From: Ilumatobacteraceae bacterium
Lineage (GTDB): Bacteria; Actinomycetota; Acidimicrobiia; Acidimicrobiales; Ilumatobacteraceae
NCBI GenBank assembly: GCA_009694565.1
Contig: SHUR01000004.1
Span: forward strand, 1-42,463
Reading direction: 5' to 3'
Length of the DNA stretch: 42,463 nucleotides
This document shows, one piece after another, positions 25,000 through 33,849 of the stretch. The notes beneath the pieces were generated by a model. That model saw only the letters and a program-made list of their open reading frames with translations. It was not told the origin of the DNA and did no database searches. A program made the position numbers and the translations under genes. Position 1 is the first letter of the stretch. Every line of letters starts with the position of its first letter.

Positions 25000-26142
25000 T
25001 CAGACCATCTTCAAGCCTGCGCTGAAAATTTTCTTTGGCTTCATCGCCACAATTTGGGCCGCTAATGCATGAAAAGCAGCCCCGGCCTCTGACTCGGGAG
25101 CGATGGCGGCGATGGGATGACCATCGTCTCCCCCTTCGCGCAACTGCGTGACAAGCGGAATTTGGACCAAAAGTGGCACCTCAAGTTCAGCAGCAAGTTC
25201 TGCGCCTCCACCAGAACCAAATAGTTCGTAGCGCTTGCCATCATCACCGGTGAACCACGACATGTTCTCAATAACTCCTCGAACAGTGAGATTGACTTTC
25301 TTTGCCATCGCTGCAGACAAGCGTGCAACTTTCTGCGCAGCTTCTTGAGGCGTTGTCACAACAAACACTTCACCGCGCGGCAGGTACTGGCTAAGACTCA
25401 ACGCAATGTCTCCTGTGCCTGGCGGCATGTCAATCAACAAGTAATCAGGTTCATCCCAGAACACGTCAGTCAGAAATTGTTCAAGCGCTTTGTGCAGCAT
25501 TGGCCCGCGCCAAATAACTGCTTCACCTTTTGGAACGAAATATCCAATAGAAATGCATCGAACTCCGTAATTCTCTGGAGGCAACAACATGCCATCAATG
25601 ACAACAGGGTCGCGTTCAGCACCAAGCATGCGCGGAATGGAATAGCCATAGATGTCTGCATCGACGATTCCGACAGTGTGTCCGCTTGCGGCTAGGGCAA
25701 CAGCAAGGTTGGTCGTAACACTGCTTTTTCCTACGCCACCCTTGCCGGAAGAAATCAACAACACACGCGTAGTGGAATCTTTTGCTGCGAACGGCACTGC
25801 TCGGCCTTCTGCATGTCCATGAGCAGGGCCACTACCAGCAGTCGCGCCTGGCGTGCCATTCAGCATGGTGCGCACTTTCTGTCGTTGCTCATCGGTCATG
25901 ACGCCAAAGTTGATGCTGACGCCCGCGCCATTAACAAGTGGGGTTAATGCATTCGTCACGAGGTTCGTGATTTCGTTACGCATGGGGCACCCAGCAATGG
26001 TCAAAGTGATCGTCAGAGACACGCCTTGGCTAGACACCGCAATGTCGTGCACCATGTCAAGGTCAACGATTGAGCGGTGTAGTTCGGGGTCTTCGACGGG
26101 CCGAAGGGCCTCGATAACTTGTTCAATTGTTGCTGTGGGCAT
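25000..26142 (-). CDS. mrp: Mrp/ApbC-type P-loop ATPase, Fe-S cluster carrier
   Basis: 380 residues. The N-terminal MIP18-type domain (about 1-90) has TIAGCPMRNEI with its conserved Cys. The ATPase domain has the deviant Walker A SSGKGGVGKSSVTTNLA, DADIYGYSIPRMLG, VIWRGPMLHKALEQFL and LIDMPPGTGD. Mrp proteins bind and transfer 4Fe-4S clusters. The usual CxxC after ENMSxF is absent here: the residues are WFTGDDGKRYELFG, so cluster binding at the dimer interface would differ or be lost. I chose ATG 26142 because GGAG lies five bases upstream. A SufR-like regulator is divergent from it, 54 bp apart. Confidence 0.94.
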   Translation of the reverse strand: MPTATIEQVIEALRPVEDPELHRSIVDLDMVHDIAVSSQGVSLTITLTIAGCPMRNEITNLVTNALTPLVNGAGVSINFGVMTDEQRQKVRTMLNGTPGATAGSGPAHGHAEGRAVPFAAKDSTTRVLLISSGKGGVGKSSVTTNLAVALAASGHTVGIVDADIYGYSIPRMLGAERDPVVIDGMLLPPENYGVRCISIGYFVPKGEAVIWRGPMLHKALEQFLTDVFWDEPDYLLIDMPPGTGDIALSLSQYLPRGEVFVVTTPQEAAQKVARLSAAMAKKVNLTVRGVIENMSWFTGDDGKRYELFGSGGGAELAAELEVPLLVQIPLVTQLREGGDDGHPIAAIAPESEAGAAFHALAAQIVAMKPKKIFSAGLKMV

Positions 26143-26184
26143 GGGGACTCCGATGAATGGGGGATTTTGCACTACGACCATAGG

Positions 26185-26190
26185 TACAAT
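26185..26190 (+). promoter_or_regulatory. Putative -10 element of a leaderless SufR-like transcript
   Basis: TACAAT followed by exactly six bases and GTG 26197. It lies in the 54-bp divergent gap with mrp, so a regulator bound here could affect both genes. Confidence 0.5.
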
Positions 26191-26196
26191 ACCTGC

Positions 26197-26928
26197 GTGT
26201 CCGACATGACCACCACCCACGTCATGACTCCGAAGGCTTTTACTGCCACGGTGTCTGCCATGACATCAGCTTTTGGCGACCCTACAAGGCGCGCCATATA
26301 CCTGTTTGCTCGTGAAGAGGGTGACGGAGTCACAGCATCACAGGTCTCTGACAAATTTGAATTGCACGCAAACGTTGCCCGCCACCATCTCGACAAACTT
26401 GCCGCCGGCGGCTATTTAGAAGTCACAATCGAACGAGCAAAGGGCCAAGGCGTTGGTCGCCCGTCAAAGCACTATCGCGTTGCATCGAAAGACAGTGAAT
26501 TTGAATTCTCTGTTCGCACCGATGATCTTGTTCTCACGCTTCTCGGTAAGACACTTGCAGCATTGCCACCTGACATGGCTCATACCATTGCCGAACAAGT
26601 GGGTCGTGATTACGGCAAGGCCATGGCAACTGGTCTTACTGGTCATGACGCAGCAGTAGGTCACCGTTCTTTGCGCTCTGCAATTCAAGCAGTTGCTGAT
26701 GCTCTCACTGCCCACGGATTCGCAGCACACACAGATGACAAGCACGACAAGTTGCGCATCGTCACTAGTCACTGCCCATTCGGCGATGTGGCGATTGAGC
26801 ACCCAGTTATTTGTGCAGTTGAACGTGGAATGGTGAAGGGAATGCTCGGCGCCATTTACGGTGATACCGACCCAGAGACGATCGACTCAATTCCTGCAGG
26901 CGACACTCTCTGCATCACTACCGTTTAA
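26197..26928 (+). CDS. ArsR/SufR-like winged-helix regulator with C-terminal cysteines
   Basis: 243 residues. The N-terminal winged helix is FGDPTRRAIYLFAREEGD, then VSDKFELHANVARHHLDKL (recognition helix) and GVGRPSKHYRV (wing). The C-terminal sensor domain ends with HCPFGDVAIEHPVICAVERG. The first two cysteines are separated by 12 residues, as in the Fe-S ligands C-x12-C of SufR. A third Cys lies near the end. COG2345 proteins of this kind often control Fe-S assembly or transport genes. Divergence from mrp fits an Fe-S-responsive role, an inference. Start GTG 26197 is preferred because of the -10-like TACAAT six bases before; ATG 26206 is an alternative. Confidence 0.85.
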   Translation: MSDMTTTHVMTPKAFTATVSAMTSAFGDPTRRAIYLFAREEGDGVTASQVSDKFELHANVARHHLDKLAAGGYLEVTIERAKGQGVGRPSKHYRVASKDSEFEFSVRTDDLVLTLLGKTLAALPPDMAHTIAEQVGRDYGKAMATGLTGHDAAVGHRSLRSAIQAVADALTAHGFAAHTDDKHDKLRIVTSHCPFGDVAIEHPVICAVERGMVKGMLGAIYGDTDPETIDSIPAGDTLCITTV

Positions 26929-26935
26929 TAGCGAG

Positions 26936-27547
26936 TTAGTCGCCCCAGTGGCGCTGTTCTAAGAACGGGTCACCATACATGTGGTACCCATTTCGTTCCC
27001 AAAAACCTGGCTTATCTGCATTCATTACTTCAATCCCGCGTAGCCACTTCGGTGATTTCCAGAAATACAAATTTGGAACTAGCAAACGAACAGGGCCACC
27101 ATGAATTGGTTCAATCGGCTCGTTATCAAATTCCCACACCACAAGTGACTCATCACGTGTTGCATCATCAAACGGAAGATTCGCTGTGTAACCGTGTTCA
27201 GCATGACCCATGATGTGTGTTGCATCTGCTTGCACACCAGCAGCATCTAATAAATCGCGCACGCGCACGCCGCGCCAGACGGTGTCGAACTTTGACCATT
27301 TGGTCACACAATGAATGTCGGTTGTTAGAGTCACCGACGGCAATGCAGTGAGTTGCTCGAACGTCAACACGTATGGCGTGTCCACGAGTCCACCAATAGT
27401 GAGGTTCCATTCACTTGGCTCATACGTCGGAACATCGCCAACGTGCAAGACGGGAAACCGATCAGTGAGGTATTGCCCGGGCGGAAGCCGTGCAGGGTCA
27501 AAACCCTGTGCAATAACTTCATTGCGATTTCTATCGAAAAAACCCAT
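26936..27547 (-). CDS. Molybdopterin-dependent oxidoreductase, sulfite oxidase family domain
   Basis: A 203-residue single-domain Moco protein. It shows VGDVPTYEPSEWNLTIGGLV, the TTDIHCVTKWSKFDTVWRGV core with the Mo-ligating Cys, and PIHGGPVRLLVPNLYFWKSP, the SUOX/YedY family signature. No Tat signal peptide or haem domain is present, so it is probably cytosolic, unlike MsrP (YedY). The substrate is unknown. ATG 27547 is chosen since the frame from 27586 adds residues unlike the family and overlaps the divergent phosphatase. A MOSC protein at 41.4 kb may be related functionally. Confidence 0.9.
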   Translation of the reverse strand: MGFFDRNRNEVIAQGFDPARLPPGQYLTDRFPVLHVGDVPTYEPSEWNLTIGGLVDTPYVLTFEQLTALPSVTLTTDIHCVTKWSKFDTVWRGVRVRDLLDAAGVQADATHIMGHAEHGYTANLPFDDATRDESLVVWEFDNEPIEPIHGGPVRLLVPNLYFWKSPKWLRGIEVMNADKPGFWERNGYHMYGDPFLEQRHWGD

Positions 27548-27566
27548 GCATTCATTCTGCCTCCAA

Positions 27567-27572
27567 TAGCGT
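27567..27572 (+). promoter_or_regulatory. Putative -10 element of a leaderless SixA-like transcript
   Basis: TAGCGT, then exactly six bases, then GTG 27579. The divergent oxidoreductase start is only 31 bp away. Confidence 0.45.
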
Positions 27573-27578
27573 GACCTT

Positions 27579-28046
27579 GTGCCCATTTATCTCGTTCGCC
27601 ACGCAAAAGCCGGAAGCCGTTCCGCTTGGATAGGCCACGACCGTGACCGTCCGCTTGCTGACAACGGCTGGGAGCAAGCCAAGGCGCTAGGTACACGTCT
27701 CTCAGCCCTTAACCCCAGTGTTTTGTGGTCGAGCCCGCATCTTCGGTGTCAACAAACCCTGCAGCCGCTTGGCGAACTGTGTGGGCTTGACGTTGTCCTC
27801 GACTCCCGACTTGAAGAAGAATCTCCATTGGAGAAATCTCTCGCAGTTCTTGATGACGCGCCAGATAATGCAGTGCTCTGTAGCCACGGCGACGTCATAC
27901 CTGATGCAGTGAATGGTCTCATTCGCCGCGGTATGGATGTTGCCGATATTCCTCGTGCCCTAAAGAAGGCTTCAGTGTTTGTATTGCACCGCGAGAACGG
28001 TCTCTACACTCGCGCTGAATATTGGGAGCCACCGACTACGAAGTAA
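27579..28046 (+). CDS. SixA-like histidine phosphatase
   Basis: 155-residue member of the histidine phosphatase superfamily. MPIYLVRHAKAGSR has the catalytic RHA variant typical of SixA, DRPLADNGWEQAKALG follows, then LWSSPHLRCQQTLQPL, and the second histidine is in LCSHGDVIPD. SixA removes phosphate from phosphohistidine; the target here is unknown. Starts with GTG and has no ribosome binding site, consistent with a leaderless message. Convergent with ccmI, two bases apart. Confidence 0.88.
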   Translation: MPIYLVRHAKAGSRSAWIGHDRDRPLADNGWEQAKALGTRLSALNPSVLWSSPHLRCQQTLQPLGELCGLDVVLDSRLEEESPLEKSLAVLDDAPDNAVLCSHGDVIPDAVNGLIRRGMDVADIPRALKKASVFVLHRENGLYTRAEYWEPPTTK

Positions 28047-28048
28047 TT

Positions 28049-28762
28049 CTATTTGGCAAGGGCTTTGTCTACATCTGCCATGATTGCGTCGACAAATGAC
28101 TGCACCTCTGTCGGAGGGTTCATTGCTTTGCATGTATCTAACTGCGGCTTTGCAAGTGATGCGCTATTGAGAAAACGGAAATAGACAATCCCGAGAAAGC
28201 AATGAGCGTCGGGGTATTGGTTGTCAACTTGCTGCGCACGTAATAAATCATTTACTGCAGTGACAAGGGCCAACTGTTTCACACTGCCCGTTGCGGCCCG
28301 GGCCGTCAATGCAAGAATCCACGATCGATATGTCAGTGCTTCTGCGTTATCTGGTTCCAGTTTCAGAACTTGTGTATACAACTCGATTGCTTTTCCTGGG
28401 TCAGCAAAATTCAATTGACGCGCGGTAGCCAAAATCCCTGATGCACTCTGCTCAATAGCGCCCGAAGAACTTTGGCCTGGCAGACGTTGACCAGATTGAC
28501 GTGCCACCCATATGCCAGCCCCGGCCCCCGCTGCAATGACACAGGCAACAACAAGAACTCGACGAACCCAATTGCGGCTAACTACTGGCGTTGCAACTTC
28601 AACACCCTTTAGTTCGCGAGTAATTGCGGCGGTGCGCGCAATATAACCATCACGCAATGCCACATAATCTGCATCGTCAATGTCGCCTGCTGCACGCTCG
28701 TTGTCGAGGTCACGCAATGAGCGCAACAAGAATTGCTGCTCATCACGAAGATCGTCAGACAT
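28049..28762 (-). CDS. ccmI: Cytochrome c biogenesis protein CcmI-like
   Basis: 237 residues. The N-terminus LLRSLRDLDNERAAGDIDDA followed by DYVALRDGYIARTA is the CcmI pattern. One membrane helix lies at about 68-86, and a TPR-like segment (about 115-230) includes KAIELYTQVLKLEPDNAEAL. CcmI presents apocytochrome c to the haem ligase CcmF-CcmH. Last gene of the leftward ccm operon, overlapping ccmH by one base (TGATG). It is shorter than the two-domain CcmI of gammaproteobacteria. Confidence 0.85.
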   Translation of the reverse strand: MSDDLRDEQQFLLRSLRDLDNERAAGDIDDADYVALRDGYIARTAAITRELKGVEVATPVVSRNWVRRVLVVACVIAAGAGAGIWVARQSGQRLPGQSSSGAIEQSASGILATARQLNFADPGKAIELYTQVLKLEPDNAEALTYRSWILALTARAATGSVKQLALVTAVNDLLRAQQVDNQYPDAHCFLGIVYFRFLNSASLAKPQLDTCKAMNPPTEVQSFVDAIMADVDKALAK

Positions 28763-29247
28763 CAGACATTGTCCTCATCAGTCGGATCTTCTGCGAGCAA
28801 TCTTTCGACAAGTGCAACATCATCCGCTGATGCTTCACCACTGTTGTCGCGACGCCACCGCCGAAACGCAGCCCAAAGACCAGCAACGGCACAAACCAAA
28901 ACCGCAATCGGCATGATCCAGACAAGCGAATCAATGCCTGTAGCTCGCGGCACTAGGAGAACTTGTGCCTTAAACGTGTTTGCAATTGATCCGATGATCT
29001 CGTCGTCGGTCATCGTGCCGGCACGGACCTCTCGCGCAACCTGATTACGAATAGCTTCAGCAGCTGATGCACGCGATACGTAGACACTTTCTCCGTCGCA
29101 TGTTGGGCAGGCAATGTGTTTCGTAATCGAATCGATTCGATCCGACTGCGTGAGAGGACCATTGTCGCCGGTAGTGCCCACAGCGAGCAACGCAACGACA
29201 ATCAAGCCCATCAGCATCCATACAGGCCACGACTTCAGGTATTTCAT
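28762..29247 (-). CDS. ccmH: Cytochrome c biogenesis protein CcmH
   Basis: 161-residue membrane-anchored thiol oxidoreductase of System I. An N-terminal helix is at about 8-25, then the redox motif CPTC at 47-50 in KHIACPTCDGESV, EAIRNQVAREVRAG, and a second helix at about 108-127. CcmH keeps the apocytochrome CxxCH thiols reduced for haem attachment. It starts within the ccmG end (four-base overlap) and overlaps ccmI, as expected in a coupled operon. Confidence 0.94.
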   Translation of the reverse strand: MKYLKSWPVWMLMGLIVVALLAVGTTGDNGPLTQSDRIDSITKHIACPTCDGESVYVSRASAAEAIRNQVAREVRAGTMTDDEIIGSIANTFKAQVLLVPRATGIDSLVWIMPIAVLVCAVAGLWAAFRRWRRDNSGEASADDVALVERLLAEDPTDEDNV

Positions 29248-29801
29248 TGCTCACCTGCAAACTGAGTCTTTAATTCATTAAGACGAGAAGTAAGAAAACC
29301 ATTTGTTAATGCACCCATGATGCGCAAGCGCACGAATCCATTCGGGTCAATGACCCATGACTCAGGAACTTTTGCTACACCAAATGCAACAGAAATAGCA
29401 CCGTCGTCGTCACGAACGACAGGCCAGTCGCCCCCATTGGTATCAAAGAAGGCTTGAACGGGACCATCAGTGTCATCGTTCACAACGGTGTATAACTCGA
29501 CGGCATTGTCAGATGATTTTTGTTCCTTCTCAAAATCAACCAACAGTCGATGTTCTTGCCGACACGGCACGCATGTGGAGTTGAAGAAGTTCAACACCAC
29601 CCAACTTCCTTTGCGACGCGCCAAATCAAATGTTCCACCACCAATTGTGGTTGATTTCACTACAGGGGCCGGCTGTCCCAATAACGGTGATGATGCTGAT
29701 TCAGACCCTCCCGGCTTTGCCATTGCAAGAACAAAAAGGAAAGCAATCAGAACAACGCCAGCAGCACCAGCGATGTACGGAACGTTCTTACCGCGATTCA
29801 C
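29244..29801 (-). CDS. ccmG: Thioredoxin-like CcmG/TlpA-type thiol-disulfide protein
   Basis: 185 residues. A single N-terminal membrane anchor (about 9-28) holds an extracytoplasmic thioredoxin-fold domain with active site C77-V-P-C80 in NFFNSTCVPCRQE, cis-proline in AKVPESWVIDPNG, and the preceding FDLARRKGSWVVLN strand. It supplies reductant to CcmH or apocytochrome. Position between ccmF and ccmH and four-base overlaps on both sides fix the role better than sequence alone, since TlpA and ResA look similar. Confidence 0.92.
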   Translation of the reverse strand: MNRGKNVPYIAGAAGVVLIAFLFVLAMAKPGGSESASSPLLGQPAPVVKSTTIGGGTFDLARRKGSWVVLNFFNSTCVPCRQEHRLLVDFEKEQKSSDNAVELYTVVNDDTDGPVQAFFDTNGGDWPVVRDDDGAISVAFGVAKVPESWVIDPNGFVRLRIMGALTNGFLTSRLNELKTQFAGEQ

Positions 29802-31765
29802 GCGGAAGTCTCGCTAGGAATTAGAGCCGATGTTGCATCAGTTGGCTTGCGACGACGGCCTGGGAACGCAGATAACAAAGTGCCGACACCCATCAGGCCT
29901 CCACCAATCCACAGCCACATCACCATTGGCTTAATGAACACTTTAATTTTCGCTGTCTTGCTAGACACCTTCACAGGCGGCTCGATGGTGAGGTAAATAT
30001 CTTTGACGAATGACGACTTCACCGATGGAGTTCCGATGTTGGTACCCATTGATTTGTACTTCGTAATCGCTGGTGTGTAGCTCTTTCCACCATCTACGCG
30101 CACCACAGCTGCAATCACAGTGCTGCGGGCATCAGACTCTTCTTTGAAACCAATCAGCTCAAACGTATGGCCATCGAAAGTTGCAACAACGCCTTGCTTC
30201 AACAACAACTCTTGGCTATGGGTGTAACTATTGGACGCAGCCAGAGCAACTGCAATCAGGATGACTCCGATGTGCACCACCATGCCGCCATTTGCGCGAC
30301 CCACTAATCCGCGCAAGCCTTGGCGCCGTGTCGCAAGGACTAATTGCCGAAGCGCAGCCCCACCAGCAAATCCACCCAGTCCAAAAGTTAATAGTGGTGC
30401 AAATCCGGTTGCGCCTACGCCAACACTGAATGCAAGTGCTCCAATTCCACCCCACGCAGGCCAGAACAGCCGATTCGACAACAATTCGCCAGATGCCTTA
30501 CGCCATGGCAACACCGGCGCAACGCACATAAGGAACAACAGCGTCAATCCGGCAGGTACCGCCAACTTGTCAAAGAATGGTTCACCCACCACCAATTGAC
30601 GATTCTGCAAAGCCTCGATGATTAACGGGAACACAGTTCCCAGCAGCACAACAAATGCAAAAACACTGAAGACCACATTGTTCGCGAGAAATGCTCCTTC
30701 ACGTGAGAGCGGTGAATCAATCGTGCCAGGTGAATGTAGTTTTTGTCCGCGCCATCCGATGAGAGCAACAGACACAACCACGATGATGGCAAAGAAACTC
30801 AAAAGGTATGGCCCGATATTTGACTCACTGAAAGCATGCACACTATTCAGCACGCCTGAACGCGTGAGGAATGTACCGAGGATTGTGAGACTAAAAGTGG
30901 ACACAAGCAATGACAAGTTCCACACGCGCAACATGCCTCGACGCTCTTGTACCAATACGGAGTGAATGTATGCAGTGCCTGTGAGCCACGGAATAAACGA
31001 AGCATTCTCAACCGGGTCCCACGCCCACACGCCGCTCCACCCCAACACTTCGTAACTCCACCACGAACCAAGAATAATTCCGAGTGTCAAGAAACCCCAC
31101 GAGAACAACGCCCAGCGTCGCGTCTCGACAAGCCAACCTTCACCGACGCGACCAGTAATCAACGCACCAATTGCAAAAGCAAACGGCACGGTCATGCCGA
31201 CATATCCGAGATACAAAATGGGTGGGTGGAACACCACGAGAATGTGGTTCTGCAACAGTGGGTTTGGCCCTGGCCCGTCAAGCACTCCTGGTGCACCGGC
31301 TGCAAACGGATTCGCCGGACCCAAAGTCAAGATAAAGAAAAAGATGCCAACAAAAAACATGGTGGCAACAGCCCAGCCCACCATCGGGTCTGTAATGCGT
31401 GTGCGGTACTTGAAGACGATGCCGCTAGTTAAACAAGTAAGTACCAGTAGCCATAACAAAATGGATCCTTCAAGTGCGCTCCATACAGCAGTGAAGTTGT
31501 ACAACGCTGGCGTACTTTTCGAACCCACTTTTTGAATGTAGGCAAGCGAGAAATCACGAGTAATCATTGCCCATTCCATTGCGGCAAAAGCCGAGATGGC
31601 AGAGACACACGACAATGTCGCAAAACGCGGAACCAAGCGCAAAACTTTTTCGTCTTCGTTAAGCGTGCCCATGACGGCAGCAATCAATCCAAAGAACGCA
31701 CCAATCAGCCCAACGAGAAGAGCAGCACGTCCGAGTGGGCCTGCTAGCCCTTCAACACCGAGCAT
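29798..31765 (-). CDS. ccmF: Haem lyase subunit CcmF
   Basis: 655-residue polytopic membrane protein, the haem ligase core of System I. It contains the tryptophan-rich WWD haem-handling motif as LGWSGVWAWDPVENASFIPW, the flanking HILVVFHPPILYLGYVGM with a conserved histidine, and LTRSGVLNSVHAFSES with another. A large extracytoplasmic segment precedes the last helix. Length is typical. Its start overlaps the ccmE end by 22 bp and its end overlaps ccmG by four, consistent with one polycistronic message. Confidence 0.97.
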   Translation of the reverse strand: MLGVEGLAGPLGRAALLVGLIGAFFGLIAAVMGTLNEDEKVLRLVPRFATLSCVSAISAFAAMEWAMITRDFSLAYIQKVGSKSTPALYNFTAVWSALEGSILLWLLVLTCLTSGIVFKYRTRITDPMVGWAVATMFFVGIFFFILTLGPANPFAAGAPGVLDGPGPNPLLQNHILVVFHPPILYLGYVGMTVPFAFAIGALITGRVGEGWLVETRRWALFSWGFLTLGIILGSWWSYEVLGWSGVWAWDPVENASFIPWLTGTAYIHSVLVQERRGMLRVWNLSLLVSTFSLTILGTFLTRSGVLNSVHAFSESNIGPYLLSFFAIIVVVSVALIGWRGQKLHSPGTIDSPLSREGAFLANNVVFSVFAFVVLLGTVFPLIIEALQNRQLVVGEPFFDKLAVPAGLTLLFLMCVAPVLPWRKASGELLSNRLFWPAWGGIGALAFSVGVGATGFAPLLTFGLGGFAGGAALRQLVLATRRQGLRGLVGRANGGMVVHIGVILIAVALAASNSYTHSQELLLKQGVVATFDGHTFELIGFKEESDARSTVIAAVVRVDGGKSYTPAITKYKSMGTNIGTPSVKSSFVKDIYLTIEPPVKVSSKTAKIKVFIKPMVMWLWIGGGLMGVGTLLSAFPGRRRKPTDATSALIPSETSA

Positions 31766-32232
31766 GCAGCTGCCTCTTCATTTGCTTCGTCAATTCTTAT
31801 GGCATTCTTTTCAACATATTGATTTGAATGTTTCACTTCAATGCGATCGCTCTCAAACACGCCGTTCACTATGCGTCCATGCGCAATAATTGGAATACAT
31901 TCTTGAAAAACGCCTCCCGGGTCCCCAGAATATGTAACCCTCAATGTCTTTTTGTTGAAGTCGAGAGTAAATGTGGTGCCACCATCAGCTTGTTTGACTG
32001 AATTTTGCTCGACGACACCTTGAACGCGCATTCGGCGTTCACCATCGCAGCCACTACGCACACCAATTTCATCAACATTGCAGTAATAGTCAATCGCGCT
32101 TGTGAGAAATTGGGTGACAATTACGCCGCCACCCAAAAGTGCTGCAACAACAACAAGAATTGGCAACCAACGACGTTTGCTGGCTGGCGGCTGAGCACCA
32201 GGCTCGGTGGCAGTACGTGGTGTTAGGTCCAC
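31744..32232 (-). CDS. ccmE: Haem chaperone CcmE
   Basis: A 162-residue periplasm-facing haem carrier. An N-terminal membrane anchor lies at about 23-43, followed by an OB-fold beta barrel. The covalent haem site HxxxY is visible as H135-S-N-Q-Y139 in IEVKHSNQYVEK, equivalent to H130 of Escherichia coli. Extra cysteines at 51, 62, 112 and 157 are unusual for the family and could form disulfides. It starts with GTG and overlaps the end of ccmD by 10 bp. Confidence 0.93.
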   Translation of the reverse strand: MDLTPRTATEPGAQPPASKRRWLPILVVVAALLGGGVIVTQFLTSAIDYYCNVDEIGVRSGCDGERRMRVQGVVEQNSVKQADGGTTFTLDFNKKTLRVTYSGDPGGVFQECIPIIAHGRIVNGVFESDRIEVKHSNQYVEKNAIRIDEANEEAAACSVLKG

Positions 32233-32357
32233 GGCATTTCCTCACGTGTTGCACGCTTGGCTAGTTCACGTCCACGGCGTATCACCCACACTGCATACAC
32301 GCCAATTGAGACCGCAGTAATTCCCCAACTTCCAAAAATGAACGATGCATGTTTCAT
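32223..32357 (-). CDS. ccmD: Small haem exporter protein CcmD
   Basis: A 44-codon ORF that I translated by hand: MKHASFIFGSWGITAVSIGV, then YAVWVIRRGRELAKR, ending EEMPWT. It has the CcmD form: FIxGSWG start, one membrane helix (about 6-26) and a basic cytoplasmic tail. CcmD joins CcmC and CcmE so that haem-loaded CcmE is released. It lies five bases after ccmC and overlaps ccmE by 10 bp, exactly the expected slot. Easily missed because of its length. Confidence 0.88.
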   Translation of the reverse strand: MKHASFIFGSWGITAVSIGVYAVWVIRRGRELAKRATREEMPWT

Positions 32358-32362
32358 GACTA

Positions 32363-33097
32363 CTACACGCCTGCTTCATTGCGTCGAGCGGTAATGGCTA
32401 CATCAAGACCACGATCAGAGAACGCATCTTCCAACATCATGACGCGTTGGCGGTGCAACACAAGCCACACAAACAACATCGTGAAAGCAACCAACCCGAG
32501 GAATAACGAGAATAACATGAGGCCGTCTAACTCAACTTTTGCATTTGGGTTAGCTACCGATGCTTCTTGATGTAGCGAACGCCACAACGTGACACTGAAA
32601 TGCACAAGAGGTATCTCCAAAATTGCTAAGAGTGCAAGAACAGACGACCGACGAGCGCGTTGACGATGTGTGCCACCTAATTGCCGCACAGCTAGATACC
32701 CAACATATGTAATGAATAAAAAAGCGGTGCTGGTAAGACGTGCGTCCCACACCCAGTAGGTACCCCACGTGAGCCTGCCCCACATGCTTCCAGTCACCAA
32801 TGACACTGCGACAAACAGAACACCAATTTCGCCTGCCGCACCGGCAACACGATCCCACGCAAGGGATCTGTTCTTGCCCGACAAATACACACCTGAACAC
32901 AAGGCAGTTAGCCCGAACGCAATGTATGCAGTCCAAATTGAAGGAACATGGATGTACATAATGCGTACGGTGCTTCCCTGCACGACGTCTTCAGCAGAAA
33001 ACCAGAGTCCGCATAATGCAAGCGCAGCAAGCATGAGGATGACAAGGATTCCGAGCCGCCGCGTTGCAGAAGTTCCGGTGCTTGACTGTCCGGCCAT
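32363..33097 (-). CDS. ccmC: Haem exporter protein CcmC
   Basis: 244-residue six-helix membrane protein that loads haem on CcmE. The WWD signature is WGRLTWGTYWVWDARLTS, with flanking histidine-containing loops RIMYIHVPSIWTAYIA and IPLVHFSVTLWRSLHQ. I chose ATG 33097; the frame is open back to 33241, but those 48 residues do not resemble the family and overlap ccmB. It lies 56 bp after ccmB. Confidence 0.95.
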   Translation of the reverse strand: MAGQSSTGTSATRRLGILVILMLAALALCGLWFSAEDVVQGSTVRIMYIHVPSIWTAYIAFGLTALCSGVYLSGKNRSLAWDRVAGAAGEIGVLFVAVSLVTGSMWGRLTWGTYWVWDARLTSTAFLFITYVGYLAVRQLGGTHRQRARRSSVLALLAILEIPLVHFSVTLWRSLHQEASVANPNAKVELDGLMLFSLFLGLVAFTMLFVWLVLHRQRVMMLEDAFSDRGLDVAITARRNEAGV

Positions 33098-33153
33098 GTT
33101 CACATCCACTTCTTTAAGTCTGACCGCCAGAGGGCGATGGGGGAAATCGGGAC

Positions 33154-33849
33154 CTATTCGTCGACCAGAGGACCAAAGGCAACGGTTCCGACAGCGCAAA
33201 ACAGAACCGCAAAGACCAAAAGGAGACCAATCCATGGCCATCCTTCGGACACTGTGGTGCCGCCGCTGCCAAAGGCCGCCTCGGTCGCCCGTGTGGCGCC
33301 GATCAGGACAGGTGCTACTGCTGGCAACAACAGAAGCGGAAGAAGTGTCTCCCGACCCCGTGCGCCTGCAGCAAGACCTCCGTACAGAGTACCCACGCTT
33401 GCGAGCCCAACGGTGGCCACCACCAAGGTGACTATTGCCTCACAGAATCCGACCATCGTCATTTCGACGCCGTAGAGCACAACAGCTGTTGCCACAAGCA
33501 TGAGTTCCAAAACAAACAATTGCACCATTAAGGCAACAGCTTTACCCACAAAAATGGCACCCATATCAACACCTGCAACGCGAAGTGCATCAAGTGCGCC
33601 ATCAGCAGATTCAACTGTGAATGATCGCTGAATAACAACAAGCATGCTGAACAATGTCGCTAACCACACAAGGCCCGGAGCAACGCGTTGCAGAATGCCA
33701 TCATTGTCAAGTGCGAATGCAAACAAAACCATCACGATTGCGGCGAACGGTGCAACTTGATTCACCAAGATGCGGCTATTCCATTCAATAGTGAGGTCTT
33801 TTCGAGCAACAGCAACTGCAATACGACGTTTAGAAGATGCGTTGCTCAT
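33154..33849 (-). CDS. ccmB: Haem ABC transporter permease CcmB
   Basis: 231-residue polytopic membrane protein with about six helices. The opening RRIAVAVARKDLTIEWNSR is the CcmB N-terminal cytosolic segment. The stretches FTVESADGALDALRVAG and LPLLLLPAVAPVLIGATRA are characteristic. With CcmA it forms the ATPase complex that acts on haem-CcmE with CcmC. Its start overlaps ccmA by four bases. Confidence 0.93.
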   Translation of the reverse strand: MSNASSKRRIAVAVARKDLTIEWNSRILVNQVAPFAAIVMVLFAFALDNDGILQRVAPGLVWLATLFSMLVVIQRSFTVESADGALDALRVAGVDMGAIFVGKAVALMVQLFVLELMLVATAVVLYGVEMTMVGFCEAIVTLVVATVGLASVGTLYGGLAAGARGRETLLPLLLLPAVAPVLIGATRATEAAFGSGGTTVSEGWPWIGLLLVFAVLFCAVGTVAFGPLVDE

